Positions 36,684-46,234 are shown, numbered from the stretch's first letter. The stretch: DNA of 64,000 bases from Arthrobacter sp. SLBN-112 (GCF_030944625.1 NZ_JAUSXY010000001.1:3472001-3536000); one strand, 5' to 3'. Notes: generated by a model not told the origin, from the sequence alone. A program made the numbers and translations.

Positions 36684-38492
36684 GTGCGCGAATTCAGTGT
36701 TCCGCCCCTGGTTGTTGTCCCACCCGAATCCAACATCACCGACCTGGTGTTGCGGCAGGCAGGCAAGGCCAGCAACCCGGCACTGTTTTCACGCCTCGAT
36801 GCCGCAGGCGCCTGGCAGAACGTGGCCGCCACCGAGTTCCTGGCAGATGTCAGGGCACTGGCCAAGGGCCTGATCGCCAGCGGCGTCGCTGCAGGCGAGC
36901 GCGTGGGCATCATGTCCCGCACCCGCTACGAGTGGGCCCTGGTCGACTTCTCCATCTGGTTCGCCGGGGCGGTTTCGGTCCCCATCTATGAAACATCCTC
37001 CCCGTCCCAGGTCGCCTGGAACCTCGGCGATTCTGGTGCAGTGGCCGCTTTCGGCGAATCCGCGCACCACGAGAACATCATCCGCCAGGCCGTCACGGCC
37101 GAGGGGCTCACCGACGTGCAGCACGTCTGGCAGCTCGAGGGCCACGGACTGGACGCGCTCCGGGACGCCGGCCGGGACGTCAGCGATGAAGAACTCGAAG
37201 CGCGCCGCAGCGCAGCGAACCTTGGCGACGTCGCCACCATCATCTACACCTCCGGAACCACGGGACGGCCCAAGGGCTGCGAGCTGACGCACGGAAACTT
37301 CGTGGAGCTCTCGGACAACGCCCTGGCCATCATCGGCGACATCGTCCATGAGAACGCCAAGACCATCATGTTCCTGCCGATGGCCCACGTGTTCGCCCGG
37401 TTCATCTCGGTGCTGGCGATGGCCGCAGGTACCACCGTGGCCCACACCCCCGACATCAAAAACCTCCTCGGTGACCTGCAGAGCTACGAGCCCACCTTCA
37501 TCCTGGCGGTGCCGAGGGTCTTCGAGAAGGTCTACAACTCTGCACTGACCAAGGCCGAGGACGGCGGAAAGGGCGCCATCTTCCACCGGGCGGCAGAAAC
37601 CGCCATCGCATTTTCCAAAGCCCGCCAGGACGGCCGGGTGGGGCTGGGCCTGAAGCTGCGCCACGCGGTGTTCGACAAACTGGTCTATGGCAAGTTGCGG
37701 GCGGCGATGGGCGGACACGTTGCGCACGCCGTGTCCGGCGGCGGCCCCCTGGGCGAACGGCTGGGGCACTTCTTCCAAGGCATCGGACTGCAGGTGCTCG
37801 AGGGATACGGCCTCACGGAGACCACTGCTCCCATCACGGTCAACACGCCGTCCCGGATCAAGATCGGATCGGTGGGCAAGCCGCTGCCGGGCAACGCGGT
37901 CAAGATCGCCGACGACGGCGAGATCCTGGCCAAGGGGGTCTGCGTCATGCGGGGCTACTACCGGCGGGACGACCTCACCGCCGAGGCGTTCACGGATGGC
38001 TGGTTCCACACCGGAGACATCGGCCGGCTGGACGAGGAAGGCTTCGTCTGGATTACGGGCCGGAAGAAGGAGATCATCGTCACCGCCGGGGGCAAGAACG
38101 TCATCCCGGCGCTGCTTGAAGACCAGATCCGGGCAGACGCCCTGGTGTCGCAGGTCCTGGTGGTGGGCGACAACAGGCCCTTCATCGGGGCCCTCGTGAC
38201 GCTCGATCAGGAGGCCCTGCCGGGTTGGCTGCAGCGCCACGGACTGCCGGCAGGCACCACCCTGGAGCAGGCAGCCGGGAACCCAGTGGTCAAAGCGGCC
38301 GTCCAGGACCTGATCACCGCAGCAAACACGTCGGTTTCCCAGGCCGAGGCCATCAAGTCCTTCCGCATCGTCCCGGCAGACTTCACCGAGGCATCCGGGC
38401 ACCTGACCCCCTCCATGAAGGTGAAGCGGGCGCAGGTGATGAAGGACTTCGAAACCGTCATCGAAGAGATGTACTCGGCGCCGCGTTCCTGA
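36684..38492 (+). CDS. fadD15: Long-chain fatty acid--CoA ligase (FadD15-like)
   Basis: A 602-aa AMP-forming acyl-CoA synthetase. The P-loop is IIYTSGTTGRPKGCELTHGN. MFLPMAHVFARF, EGYGLTETTAPITVN and WFHTGDIGRLDEEGFVWITG with GRKKEII are present. It belongs to the actinobacterial/chloroplast-like long-chain group. The GTG at 36684 follows AAAGGAGC. Position and type match M. tuberculosis fadD15 (Rv2187), which also lies near the Rv2182c acyltransferase. A palindrome in its promoter suggests repression by a TetR-type lipid sensor. Confidence 0.94.
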   Translation: MREFSVPPLVVVPPESNITDLVLRQAGKASNPALFSRLDAAGAWQNVAATEFLADVRALAKGLIASGVAAGERVGIMSRTRYEWALVDFSIWFAGAVSVPIYETSSPSQVAWNLGDSGAVAAFGESAHHENIIRQAVTAEGLTDVQHVWQLEGHGLDALRDAGRDVSDEELEARRSAANLGDVATIIYTSGTTGRPKGCELTHGNFVELSDNALAIIGDIVHENAKTIMFLPMAHVFARFISVLAMAAGTTVAHTPDIKNLLGDLQSYEPTFILAVPRVFEKVYNSALTKAEDGGKGAIFHRAAETAIAFSKARQDGRVGLGLKLRHAVFDKLVYGKLRAAMGGHVAHAVSGGGPLGERLGHFFQGIGLQVLEGYGLTETTAPITVNTPSRIKIGSVGKPLPGNAVKIADDGEILAKGVCVMRGYYRRDDLTAEAFTDGWFHTGDIGRLDEEGFVWITGRKKEIIVTAGGKNVIPALLEDQIRADALVSQVLVVGDNRPFIGALVTLDQEALPGWLQRHGLPAGTTLEQAAGNPVVKAAVQDLITAANTSVSQAEAIKSFRIVPADFTEASGHLTPSMKVKRAQVMKDFETVIEEMYSAPRS

Positions 38493-38505
38493 ATTTCCAG
38501 AACGG

Positions 38506-38541
38506 CGAAAGGGTCCTTCACCGAGGTGAAGGACCCTTTCG
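38506..38541. terminator. Bidirectional terminator between fadD15 and pyc
   Basis: CGAAAGGGTCCTTCAC pairs perfectly with GTGAAGGACCCTTTCG across a CGAG loop, giving a 16-bp stem. The genes on both sides converge on it (stops at 38492 and 38557). The flanking A and T runs inside the stem allow either direction. Confidence 0.85.
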
Positions 38542-38556
38542 TTGTCGTGGAGGCTG

Positions 38557-41500
38557 TTACTGCTCTATGACCAGCAGCAGGTCTCCGCCCTGGACCTGCT
38601 CCACGGCCGAGATGGCGAGGCGGGAAACCTTGCCGCCCACCGGCGTCGTAATGGACGCTTCCATCTTCATGGCCTCGATGGTTGCCACGGTGTCTCCGGC
38701 GTTGACCGTCTCGCCCGGCTTGACCGTGACGGTGACGGCGCCCGCGAAGGGTGCGGCCACGTGGCCCGGCTGGGCGGGATCGGCTTTTTCTGCGGCCTTG
38801 ACGTTGCTCACCACTGAACGGTCGCGGACCACGACGGGCCGGGACTGGCCGTTGAGGGTGCACATGACGGTGCGCATGCCCTTCTCGTCCGGCTCCGAGA
38901 CGGCTTCCAGGGAGGCGATGAGCCGGACACCGCGTTCCAGCTGGATTTCGTGCTCGGTACCCTGCTGGAGCCCGTAGAGGTAGTCACGGGTATCCAGCAC
39001 GGAGATGTTGCCGTAGGTGTCCACGCTCTTCAGGTAGTCCTTGGTGGGTCCGTCGAAGAGCAGCCGGTTCAGCGTGTGCTGGCGGGTCTTCGAATCGGAC
39101 TTCAGGGCTGAGCTGTCCTCGGCGCTGAGCTCGGCGTCGCGGACCTTAACGCTCCTGCCCTGCAGGGCCTTGGTGCGGAAGGGCTCAGGCCAGCCTCCGG
39201 GAGGATCACCGAGCTCGCCGGACAGGAAGCCGATGACGGAGTCGGGGATGTCGTAGTTCTGCGGGTTTGCTTCGAAGTCCGCGGGATCGGCGTTGAGGCC
39301 TACCAGGTGCAGGGCGAGATCGCCCACCACCTTGGACGACGGCGTCACCTTCACCAGGTGGCCAAGGATCCGGTCTGCGGCCGTGTACATGTCCTCGATC
39401 GCTTCGAACCGCTCCCCCAAGCCCAGGGCCATGGCCTGCTGCCGGAGGTTGGACAACTGGCCGCCCGGGATTTCGTGCTTGTACACCCGGCCGGTGGGGC
39501 CGGGCAGGCCGGACTCGAACGGCGCGTAGACGCGCCGGACCGCTTCCCAGTACGGTTCCAGCGAGCTGACGGCGTCCAGGCTGATGCCGGTGTCACGCGG
39601 CGTGTGGGCCAGGGCTGCGACAAGGGCCGACGCCGAGGGCTGGCTGGTGGTGCCGGCCAGCGATGCCGCAGCGACGTCCACGGCGTCAACTCCGGCGTCG
39701 ACTGCGGCGAGCAGGGTGGCCAGCTGGCCACCTGCGGTGTCGTGCGTGTGCAGGTGGACGGGCAGGTCGAAGCGTTCCCGGAGGGCGGCAACGAGTTTTG
39801 CCGCCGCCGCGGGGCGCAGCAGGCCCGCCATGTCCTTGATGGCCAGGATGTGGGCTCCGGCGTCGACGATCTTGCGCGCCAGCTCCAGGTAGTAATCCAG
39901 GGTGTAGAGCTTCTCTTCCGGGTCCAGCATGTCGCCGGTGTAGCAAAGCGCCACCTCGGCCACGGCGGTGCCCGTGGCGCGGACCGCCCGGATGGCCGGG
40001 GCCATCTGGCTGACATCGTTCAGGGCGTCAAAGATACGGAAGATGTCGATGCCGGTGGCGGCGGCCTCGTTGACGAAAGCCTCCGTCACTTCTTCGGGGT
40101 AGGGCGTGTAGCCAACGGTGTTACGGCCCCGCAGGAGCATCTGGATGCACACGTTCGGCATCGCCTTGCGCAGTGCCGCCAGCCGGTCCCAGGGGTCCTC
40201 GCCCAGGAAGCGGAGGGCGACGTCGTAGGTTGCCCCGCCCCAGGCCTCGACGGACAACAGCTGCGGGAGAAGCGCTGTGACGGCCGGCCCGGCGGCGACC
40301 AGGTCGCGGGTGCGGACACGGGTGGCCAGCAGTGACTGGTGCGCGTCGCGGAACGTGGTGTCCGTGACGGCGACGGCGGTCTGCTCGCGCAGTGCCTTGG
40401 CGAAGCCCTCCGGGCCCAGCTCCAGGAGCTTCTGGCGCGACCCCGGTCCCGTCTCCTTGCCCTTGACGTCCGGCAGCTTGTCGGCGGGATTGGAGTGCAC
40501 GGTCAGCTCACCGTTGGGCTTGTTGACAGTGACGTCGGCCAGCCAGAGGTGAGGAGCTTGGTGCCGCGGTCGGCCGAAACACGGGCCTTGAGCAGCTCGG
40601 GGCGCTGGTCGATGAAGTTGGTGGCGACATCGCCTGCAATGAAATCCGGGTCATCCAGGACAGCCTGGAGGAAGGGGATGTTTGTGGAAACACCGCGGAT
40701 GCGGAACTCGGCCAGGGCACGGCGGGCACGGGCCACTGCTGCCGGGTAGTCGCGGCCGCGGCAGGTGAGCTTGACCAGCATGGAGTCAAAGTGCGGGCTG
40801 ATCTCGGCACCGGAGTAGACCGTGCCGCCGTCGAGCCGAACCCCGGCGCCGCCGGCCGAGCGGTAGCCGGTGATCTTGCCGACGTCGGGCCGGAACCCGT
40901 TGGCGGGATCCTCGGTGGTGATGCGGCTCTGCAAAGCTGCGCCGCGCAGCTTGACGGTGTCCTGGGAAAGCCCAAGGTCGGCCAAGGTCTCACCGGAGGC
41001 AATCCGCATCTGGGCCTGGACCAGGTCCACGTCCGTGACTTCCTCGGTGACGGTGTGCTCCACCTGGATGCGCGGGTTCATTTCGATGAAGACGTGCTGG
41101 CCTGCCCGCTCGCCCTCGGTATCCACGAGGAATTCGACCGTGCCGGCGTTGACGTAGTTCAGGGCCTTGGCGAACTTCACTGCGTCCCGGTACAGGGCCT
41201 GCCGGATTCCCTCATCGAGGTTGGGGGCGGGAGCGATCTCGATGACCTTCTGGTGCCGCCGCTGGATGGAGCAGTCACGCTCGAAAAGGTGCATGACGTT
41301 GCCCTCGGCGTCGGCGAGGATCTGCACTTCGATGTGGCGCGGGCGCAGGACGGCCTGCTCCAGGAACATGGTGGGGTCACCGAACGCCGCATCTGCCTCG
41401 CGCATGGCGGACTTCAGGGCATCGGGCAGGGCTTCGCGGGTATCCACCCGGCGCATTCCGCGCCCGCCGCCGCCCGCCACAGCCTTGGCGAAGATGGGAA

Positions 41501-41957
41501 AGCCAATCTCGTCTGCGGCGGCCAGCAGCTCGTCCAGGTCCTTGGAAGGCTCGCTGGATTTGAGCACGGGCACACCGGCCTGGCGGGCAGCCTTCAGGGC
41601 GGCCACCTTGTTGCCGGCCAGCTCCAGCACTTCCGCGGGCGGACCGACAAAGGTGATGCCGGCTTCCTTCGCCGCACGGGCAAGCTCAGGGTTTTCGGAA
41701 AGGAAGCCGTAGCCCGGGTAGATGGCGTCAGCGCCGGATTCCTTCGCAACCCGGACCACCTCTGCCACGTCCAGGTACGCCCGGACCGGGTGCCCTTCCT
41801 CGCCGATCAGGTAGGCCTCGTCCGCTTTCTGGCGGTGGATCGAATTTCGATCCTCCTGCGGAAAAACGGCAACGGTCTTGGCGCCCAGCTCGTAGCCGGC
41901 GCGGAAGGCCCTGATCGCGATTTCACCGCGGTTGGCCACCAGAACTTTGGAAAACAT
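38557..41957 (-). pseudogene. pyc: Pyruvate carboxylase, interrupted by a 2-nt insertion
   Basis: This anaplerotic biotin enzyme converts pyruvate to oxaloacetate. The 3401-bp locus encodes biotin carboxylase (ANRGEIAIRAF, AVAGGGGRGMRR), carboxyltransferase (DTTFRDAHQSLLATRVRTRDL) and a biotinyl domain with EAMKMEAS. The first frame stops at 40503 after LLTSGWPTSLSTSPTVS. The expected WLADVTVNKPNGELTVHSNP continues in another frame after two extra bases at about 40546-40547. Removing them restores one 1132-aa protein of normal length. Otherwise two polypeptides of 484 aa and about 647 aa (GTG at 40500, 2 nt after the stop) could be made. Sequencing error is the leading explanation. Confidence 0.9.
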
Positions 41958-42259
41958 ACTTCTCCTGCATCATTGCGGGGTGGATCGATGAGTGGTCACA
42001 GTGTCTAGGACCTACAAGGACAAACACAAATCTTTGTGGCCACCATCACAGATTTCCCCGTCATGTCCCGAACGCTTTCAGCCTGGCTGGCGGAAACCGC
42101 CCCGGCAGCATAGTCGGTGCCATGCCGACGCCCGATAAAGCAGGATTCGCCGACGCATCAACATATGATGAGTAGGGCGGCAGGACCGTCCGGCTTCGGC
42201 TCTGCCGAGGCAAACATTACCCCCAACACGGCATCCGGCGTTAGGTTTTGGTCTCTCAA
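41958..42259. other. 302-bp divergent region between pyc and the orphan parA
   Basis: Both neighbouring genes read outward, so it must contain two promoters. I see no strong -35/-10 pair, no RNA gene and no credible small open reading frame. The short imperfect repeat CATCAACATATGATG near 42158 is the only local structure noted. Confidence 0.4.
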
Positions 42260-43078
42260 GTGCAAGTAGTCAGCATCAGCAGCCTTAAGGGTGGAGTCGG
42301 CAAGACTTCCGTCACCACAGGATTGGCGTCTGCGGCGCTTGCCGCCGGAGTGCGCACGCTGGTGGTGGACCTGGATCCGCACGCCGACGCCACCACCGCT
42401 TTGGGTGTCCAGCCCGCAGACCAGCTTGATATCGGCCGGATGCTGAAGAGCCCCCGCCGGGCGAAACTGGCCGAGAATGTGGTGCGAAGCAGTTGGGCGG
42501 ACCGTACGCCCGCCAATGGTTCCGGGCCCGCTGTCCTGGACGTCGCCGTCGGCTCCGCCTACAGCGGTATCTACGACCGACCGGACCTTGGCCGCCGCGA
42601 CCTCCGCAGGCTTTCCGCTGTACTCGCCGGCGCCGAGGACTACCAGCTGGTCCTGATCGATTGCCCACCGTCCCTCAACGGCCTGACACGGATCGCGTGG
42701 GCAGCCAGCGACAAGGTTGCCCTCGTCGCCGAGCCGGGCCTGTTCTCGGTGGCCGGCACCGAGCGCACCATGCGGGCCATCCAGCTGTTCCGGCAGGAGT
42801 TCGCACCCAACCTTTCGCCTGCAGGCATCGTGGCCAACCGGGTCCGCACGGGCTCCTCCGAGCACACTTACCGGCTGGCGGAGATGGAGTCCATGTTCGG
42901 TGAGCTCCTGCTGAGCCCGCGGATCCCGGAACAGGCCAACTGGCAGCAGATCCAGGGCGCGGCCCACCCCGTCCACCACTGGCCCGGTGATTCGGCCAAG
43001 TACGCAGCCGGGTTGTTTGACGACCTCCTGGCCAACCTTATGGCCGCCGGCAGCAGCCTGCGCAGCCGCACCCGCTAG
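42260..43078 (+). CDS. Orphan ParA/MinD-type ATPase
   Basis: A 272-aa deviant Walker ATPase. The P-loop is VVSISSLKGGVGKTSVTTGL, the Walker A' Asp is in VVDLDPHADATTALG, and Walker B is VLIDCPPSLNGL. No ParB or parS-like gene follows; pyc and a merR gene are the neighbours. The chromosome-partition-like parA linked to scpAB is a different gene (54501). I prefer the GTG at 42260 (QVVSISSLKGG) to a TTG four codons upstream. The cargo is unknown; such orphans may position other complexes. Confidence 0.88.
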   Translation: MQVVSISSLKGGVGKTSVTTGLASAALAAGVRTLVVDLDPHADATTALGVQPADQLDIGRMLKSPRRAKLAENVVRSSWADRTPANGSGPAVLDVAVGSAYSGIYDRPDLGRRDLRRLSAVLAGAEDYQLVLIDCPPSLNGLTRIAWAASDKVALVAEPGLFSVAGTERTMRAIQLFRQEFAPNLSPAGIVANRVRTGSSEHTYRLAEMESMFGELLLSPRIPEQANWQQIQGAAHPVHHWPGDSAKYAAGLFDDLLANLMAAGSSLRSRTR

Positions 43079-43084
43079 GAACCC

Positions 43085-43140
43085 GTTCCAACGAGTAAGG
43101 GCCACCCTCCGTCCGGAGGGTGGCCCTTACTCGTTGGAAC
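43085..43140. terminator. Perfect 26-bp stem between convergent parA and merR genes
   Basis: The arm starting GTTCCAACGAGTAAGGG (43085-43110) is exactly complementary to the arm ending CCCTTACTCGTTGGAAC (43115-43140), with a GTCC loop. It fills the whole gap between the stops at 43078 and 43146. A bidirectional terminator is the simplest function, although it lacks a T tract and is unusually long. Confidence 0.8.
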
Positions 43141-43145
43141 TTGTG

Positions 43146-43740
43146 TCAGCTGATCTTCCGCGCTGCACGCCGCTTGCTCAGTTCGTCGTCGGGAAACGAT
43201 TGTTCGGCAGCATGTTCGCTGGGCAGCGAGGCGAGGCTGCCTTCCACTTCCCGCCAGACACGGCCCACGGCGATGCCGAAGACGCCTTGGCCGCCCTGGA
43301 CGAGGTCGATGACCTCATCCGCGGACGTGCACTCGTAAACGCTGGCGCCGTCGCTCATGAGCGTAATCTGGGCCAGGTCCTCCACGCCGCGTTCCCGGAG
43401 GTGTTCGACGGCGGTCCGAATCTGTTGGAGGGACACCCCGGTGTCCAGGAGCCGCTTGACGACCTTGAGGACCAGGATGTCGCGGAAGCCGTACAGCCGC
43501 TGCGAACCGGAACCGGCGGCGCCGCGGACGGCGGGCTCCACCAACCGCGGTCCGTGCCCAGTAGTCGAGCTGCCGGTAGGTGATGCCTGCGGCCTTGCAG
43601 GCCGTGGGGCCGCGGTAGCCAGCGTCCTCGTCCAGTACCGGAAGGTCCTCGGTGAACAGGAGGCCCTGGGCACCGCTCACGGGCACAGCAACACCGGCCG
43701 TGGGCTGTTTCAGCCCGCCTGCTTCGCCTTTGGGACTCAC
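43146..43740 (-). pseudogene. MerR-family regulator (Rv1830-like), frameshifted by +1
   Basis: A winged-helix regulator of the Rv1830 type. The start is GTG at 43740 after AAGGAGGATCC, giving SPKGEAGGLKQPT. The recognition region is YRGPTACKAAGITYRQLDYW. The frame then breaks at ART: four bases (43545-43548) replace one Gly codon, and LVEPAVRGAAGSGSQRLYGF continues in another frame. The C-terminal domain (VSLQQIRTAVEHLRERGVED) runs to 43146. Removing one base gives a normal 197-aa protein. The Rv1830 group is linked to division and DNA-replication control. A site like that at ftsZ lies in its upstream region. Confidence 0.85.
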
Positions 43741-43946
43741 CTGGATCCTCCTTGTCGTACGCTCCCAGGAACTCTTTAAGGCAGCTTCGGCATGAAGACC
43801 ATGCGTGTAATTGTCGCGGGGCGCACTTTCCAGTGTGACTTGCGCGGCTGCCGTAAGCAAGGGAACTTGATACTTCGACGTTAGGCCCGGCAGGTCCCGA
43901 GGTCAAAGACGTTGAGGGGTTGGAAGAGGCGTGTCGAAACTTTCAG

Positions 43947-43975
43947 CCTCAACTTTAACCTTAACGTGACCTTAG
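43947..43975 (-). promoter_or_regulatory. AAGGTT-type repeat upstream of the Rv1830-like merR
   Basis: On the merR strand the sequence reads CTAAGGTCACGTTAAGG and continues TTAAAGTTGAGG. It contains AAGGTTAAAGTTGAGGCT, close to AAGGTTAAGGTTGCAGGCT upstream of ftsZ. It overlaps the stop of the DUF151 gene, about 205 bp before the merR start. A role as a MerR-family binding site is inferred from similarity only. Confidence 0.4.
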
Positions 43976-44475
43976 CCGTCGAAATCCTCAGGCTCCACGT
44001 CGTCAAGGAACTCACGGAAGCGGCGCATTTCGCGCTCTTCATCGACCGTGGGCCCGGGCTCGGTGTCCTCCCCCTCGTCGTGCTCGGTGATGCGGACACC
44101 TGCCTCGTCCATGACCGAATCGGCGCACCAGATCCGGCACTTGGCACGGAGCGCGATGGCCAGGGCGTCGGAAGCCCGGGAGCTGACGGTGGTTCCGTTC
44201 TCGAACTGCAGTTGGCCGTAGAAAATGTTGTCCTCCACGGCCACGATGTTGACGCTGACCACGGAGTGCCCCAGCGACTCCACTACATCCACGAGGAGGT
44301 CGTGGGTCATGGGCCGGGGCGGGACGACGCCCTGCTGGGCAAGGGCAATGGCACTGGCCTCAGGCGTGCCGATCCAGATGGGGACGTGGCGTTCGCCGTG
44401 CATCTCCTTGAGCAGGACCAGCGGCTGGTTGGACGGCAGTTCGATGCGAACGCCTACGATCTCTACTTCAATCAT
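43972..44475 (-). CDS. Bifunctional nuclease family protein (DUF151, Rv1829-like)
   Basis: A 167-aa DUF151 protein. The conserved core includes MIEVEIVGVRIELPSNQPLV, WIGTPEASAIALAQQGV, MTHDLLVDVVESLG and SSRASDALAIALRAKCRI, with an acidic tail (HDEGEDTEPGPTVDEER). Plant relatives have RNase/DNase activity; the bacterial role is unclear. The ATG at 44475 overlaps the ftsR stop by one base (TGATG), so it is translationally coupled to ftsR. An apparent 76-residue upstream extension lies in ftsR and is rejected. Confidence 0.92.
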   Translation of the reverse strand: MIEVEIVGVRIELPSNQPLVLLKEMHGERHVPIWIGTPEASAIALAQQGVVPPRPMTHDLLVDVVESLGHSVVSVNIVAVEDNIFYGQLQFENGTTVSSRASDALAIALRAKCRIWCADSVMDEAGVRITEHDEGEDTEPGPTVDEEREMRRFREFLDDVEPEDFDG

Positions 44476-45198
44476 CAGATGTCCATGCGTGAGATATGGT
44501 CTTGCACCAGGGCCCGGTGCAGGGTGAGGCAAAGATCGCTGATTTCGCGGGCCGCTTCGGCGGCCCGTGCCTGCGATGCCGGGTCCTTGCGCGAGGCAAG
44601 CGGCGCGACAGCCCTTTCCACCAGGCCAAACTCCCTCTCCGCCGCCGCCTGGAAAGGACGCAGGTGGCGGGGCTCCAGCCCATGGCTTTCCAGCTGCACG
44701 CACGCGCGGGCAACATGGAGGGCATGCTCATCGAACTGGCCGTTGCTGTGGCTGATGAGGCCGAAGCTCAGGAGCGACTGCAACAGGGGGACGCTGGCTC
44801 CGGATTCGGTCCGGAGCTGTTCCTCGCTCAGTTTCCGGCCGCGGTTCTGCAGTTCGGCCGCAAGTTCGTCCGAGACGATGCGCGGGGACACCACGACGCC
44901 GGGCGGCAGGTTCTCCGGCCGCTCTCCCCTGTCGATCGCGTCAAGGTAGTCCTTGATGACTTTCAGGGGCAGGTACTGGTCGCGCTGCAGGGCCAGCACG
45001 AAGCGCAGCCGCTCGACATCGCCGTCGGAATACTGGCGGTAGCGCGGCCGGCGTGCGGCGTGGATTGATCAGCCCCTTTTCCTCAAGGAACCGGATCTTC
45101 GACGCCGTCATACCCGGGAAGTCGGCGCTGAGCTGGGCGAGGACTTCGCCGATGTTCAGGACCTGGGGGCCCCGGCGTTCCGGTTGTGCCATTGCCAC
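44475..45198 (-). pseudogene. ftsR: MerR-family division regulator FtsR (Rv1828-like), frameshifted by +1
   Basis: The 724-bp locus starts at 45198 with LNIGEVLAQLSADFPGMTAS, then KIRFLEEKGLINPRRTPA. The expected GYRQYSDGDVERLRFVLALQ then moves to another frame, because four bases (45042-45045) occupy one Gly codon. The remainder (QYLPLKVIKDYLDAIDRGER to SRMDI) is intact. Removing one base yields 240 aa, the family length. The Corynebacterium homologue regulates ftsZ. If the lesion is real, the product stops within the DNA-binding domain and is dead. Confidence 0.88.
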
Positions 45199-45215
45199 AG
45201 GCAGTGGTCCCCGGT

Positions 45216-45692
45216 TCAGCTGCGGCCTGCAGCCGTGGCAGGGCTCAGGTAGAAGGTGAGGCGGAACTTGCCGATCTGGACTTCGCTGCCGGACTTGAGC
45301 TCAACGCTGTCCACCCGGTCGTGGTTGACGTAGGTGCCGTTGAGGCTGTTCTTGTCCACGACTTCGAAACTGCGCGCGGTGCGCCGGAATTCGACGTGCC
45401 GGCGCGAGACCGTGACGTCGTCCAGGAAGATATCCGCATCCGGATGGCGGCCGGCTGTGGTCACGTCCGAATCCAGCAGGAACCGGGCACCGGCGTTCGG
45501 GCCGCTGTGGGCCACCAGCAGCGCGGAACCGGCAGGCAGGGCCTCCACGGAGTTGCGCTCGTCCGAGGAAAGCCTCGGGGCGATGGTGGGTTCATCGGTG
45601 ACGGGGGTGAGATGGATTGAGGTGGTCTCCGACGCCTTAGCCGCACCCGTGCCGTAATCCCCATCGGCAGGGTTGTGTCTGTGGCCAGCCAT
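45216..45692 (-). CDS. garA: FHA-domain regulator GarA/OdhI
   Basis: A 158-aa phospho-switch protein that inhibits 2-oxoglutarate dehydrogenase and glutamate dehydrogenase when unphosphorylated. The N-terminal kinase target motif ETTSIHL is intact (Thr23/Thr24). The FHA domain follows: TTAGRHPDADIFLDDVTVSR, then RHVEF and DKNSLNGTYVNHDRV. The ATG at 45692 has a GAGGAGGAA site; the longer frame upstream is rejected. It lies between gcvH and ftsR, as in M. tuberculosis Rv1826-Rv1828. The PASTA kinase at 28687 could be a cognate kinase, but others elsewhere are likely. Confidence 0.95.
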   Translation of the reverse strand: MAGHRHNPADGDYGTGAAKASETTSIHLTPVTDEPTIAPRLSSDERNSVEALPAGSALLVAHSGPNAGARFLLDSDVTTAGRHPDADIFLDDVTVSRRHVEFRRTARSFEVVDKNSLNGTYVNHDRVDSVELKSGSEVQIGKFRLTFYLSPATAAGRS

Positions 45693-45847
45693 GGATTCCT
45701 CCTCTTTGACGTGCAGGGCGTTGCCCGCAACCAACGATTGCTCTCCGGCCCTGCCCGGCAGGTCCGGCACCGGCTCCCGATCCGGCCACTGACGTGCGAA
45801 GACGTCCTGCCTGCGACGCGGGGCCGGACCGGAATAACCGGTTAGCT

Positions 45848-46234
45848 TTAGCCTACCTGTTGTTCGTACTCCGATGCACTGAGCAGCGACTCAACGGCGT
45901 CAGGTTCGGCCAGTTTGACCTCGATGAGCCAGCCGTCGCCGTACGGATCGGTGTTGATCAAGGCCGAATCGGTGTCCAGCGAATCGTTGCGCGCCACGAC
46001 CTCGCCGGAAACGGGTGCGTAGATGTCGCTCACGCTCTTGGTGGATTCGACCTCGCCCACCACTTCGTTTGCCGTAATCTTCGTGCCGGCTTCGGGCATC
46101 TGGGCGTAGACGACATCGCCGAGCGCGTCCTGGGCAAAATCGGTGATTCCCACGCGGACAACGCCGTCAGCATTGGGGGCAGTAACCCACTCATGTTCGG
46201 CGGTGTAGGACAGGTCTTCGGGAATGTTGCTCAT
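45848..46234 (-). CDS. gcvH: Glycine cleavage system H protein
   Basis: A 128-aa lipoyl carrier that shuttles the methylamine group between GcvP and GcvT. It has YTAEHEWVTAPN, VGITDFAQDALGDVVYAQ and the lipoylation site VGEVESTKSVSDIYAPVSG (Lys in ESTKS). The start is ATG at 46234 after GAAAGG. No gcvP or gcvT is in the window, so it sits apart from the rest of the system, in the conserved garA block. Confidence 0.97.
   Translation of the reverse strand: MSNIPEDLSYTAEHEWVTAPNADGVVRVGITDFAQDALGDVVYAQMPEAGTKITANEVVGEVESTKSVSDIYAPVSGEVVARNDSLDTDSALINTDPYGDGWLIEVKLAEPDAVESLLSASEYEQQVG

Noticed and set aside
38557..41957. Natural two-subunit pyruvate carboxylase (pycA/pycB)
   Set aside because: The linker sequence WLADVTVNKPNGELTVH continues unbroken upstream of the second frame, which indicates a frameshift in a fused gene.
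43972..44703. DUF151 gene starting at 44703
   Set aside because: The first 76 residues lie inside ftsR and resemble no protein; the TGATG coupling supports 44475.
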